6,478 nt of DNA from Bacillota bacterium (GTDB taxonomy: Bacteria; Bacillota; UBA4882; UBA8346): the NCBI GenBank assembly GCA_023415375.1, contig JAEZKW010000384.1, positions 1 to 6,478 on the forward strand, given 5' to 3'. Both the position numbers and the translations under genes were made by a program. This document shows positions 6,124 through 6,478 of the stretch, piece after piece. Within the stretch, counting starts at the first letter, position 1. The number at the start of each line of letters is the position of its first letter. The notes under the pieces were generated by a model. The model had not been told where the DNA came from. It did no database searches and was given only the letters and a program-made list of their open reading frames with translations.

Positions 6124-6435
6124 TTACTTTTGTTTCCGCACATCCATGAGACCTCCCCAGGTAAGTACGGAATATTTCCCTCCATTCTCAAGCTCTACCA
6201 TTACCTTTTCAAGAACTTCCCGTGTGGGGTTCACTGTCCGCGAATAATCATAACCAGTCGATATACCCACCGCCGGATAACGGAATGTAGCGGTTTGATG
6301 AATTGGTGTGCTGATAGCACCGATTACCGAATCACTACAGAGTCTGGCGTGGGCTAAATGAAAATAGTCAACATTAACTTTGCTTTTCCAGTTTAAAGTT
6401 GTTGAACCACTCCCGAATTTTCTCTCACTAACGTT
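6124..6435 (-). pseudogene. truncated Cys/Met-metabolism PLP-dependent enzyme remnant
   Basis: A 103-codon open stretch with no ATG, GTG or TTG start before the conserved part encodes HLAHARLCSD, then GAISTPIHQTATFRYPAVG, then STGYDYSRTVNPTREVLEK and a VMVELENG-like end. This matches the N-terminal ~60 residues of cystathionine gamma-synthase, gamma-lyase and O-acetylhomoserine sulfhydrylase relatives, including the YSRxxNPTR motif. Those enzymes are usually about 380-400 residues; here homology ends after ELENG, just where family members continue with FAFSSGMAA. The frame stops 18 codons later. The catalytic domain with the PLP lysine is absent, so it cannot be active. An in-frame TAA at 6436-6438 closes the upstream side. 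A large internal deletion, with the original gene's terminator kept downstream, would explain the layout. The exact family member cannot be told from this fragment. Confidence 0.75.
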
Positions 6436-6478
6436 TTAAAAATTTGTTGCATATACATTCCAGTATTAGTTGAAGAAA

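Noticed and set aside
6065..6357. Two overlapping plus-strand ORFs of 60 and 83 codons near the right end
   Set aside because: They are antisense to the PLP-enzyme remnant, whose minus-strand translation has clear homology, and the first overlaps the terminator stem. Neither product resembles a protein family.
6416..6456. Minus-strand peptide beginning MYMQQIFKTLVREN at the right end
   Set aside because: This frame starts near 6456 and stops after 21 codons, before the PLP-enzyme homology and in a different frame. It does not resemble the family's N-terminus and has no clear ribosome binding site.

Overview
All convincing genes in this window lie on the minus strand, so the biological order runs from high to low coordinates. 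The sequence is AT-rich, with strong AGGAGG/GGAGG-type ribosome binding sites and a response regulator that joins a receiver to a C-terminal AraC-type helix-turn-helix (YesN-like). With an HD-GYP protein carrying the N-terminal region common in clostridial members, this points to a low-GC Bacillota (Clostridia-like) genome. That is an inference from style and gene families; there is no taxonomic marker here.

Layout from high to low coordinates. (1) 6124-6435: a gene remnant without a start codon. It encodes about 60 residues matching the N-terminus of Cys/Met-metabolism PLP enzymes (cystathionine gamma-synthase / O-acetylhomoserine sulfhydrylase family), then loses homology, stops, and runs into a rho-independent terminator (6045-6081). 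(2) 5773-6044: AT-rich intergenic DNA with one short hairpin and a possible promoter. (3) 5629-5769: an unrecognised 46-codon ORF with a good Shine-Dalgarno. (4) 5525-5628: the leader of the kinase gene, with an inverted repeat flanked by two copies of GCTGCAGTT exactly 40 bp apart. (5) 2663-5524: a 953-residue membrane histidine kinase with five predicted PAS domains, four of which form an in-frame tandem duplication of a two-PAS module. (6) 1539-2630: its probable partner, a receiver-AraC response regulator, followed by a probable terminator at 1428-1471. (7) 1126-1308: a 60-codon cysteine-rich small ORF. (8) 990-1133: a possible 47-codon ORF that overlaps both neighbours by 8 nt. (9) 125-997: an HD-GYP domain protein, a likely cyclic-di-GMP phosphodiesterase. 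(10) 1-92: the 5' end of a further gene with a TTG start and a perfect AGGAGG.

Working model: the kinase and regulator form a two-component system (spacing 32 nt, same strand) that senses an unknown, probably cytoplasmic signal and acts by transcription. The downstream cluster, from the cysteine-rich ORF to the HD-GYP protein and the truncated gene, looks like a separate unit that may lower cyclic-di-GMP. Nothing in the sequence proves the two units are linked. I see no CRISPR array, tRNA, rRNA, insertion sequence or recognisable riboswitch. I found no clear case for a wholly new system. The least explained parts are the small-ORF chain ahead of the HD-GYP gene, the 46-codon ORF ahead of the kinase, and the internally duplicated sensor.
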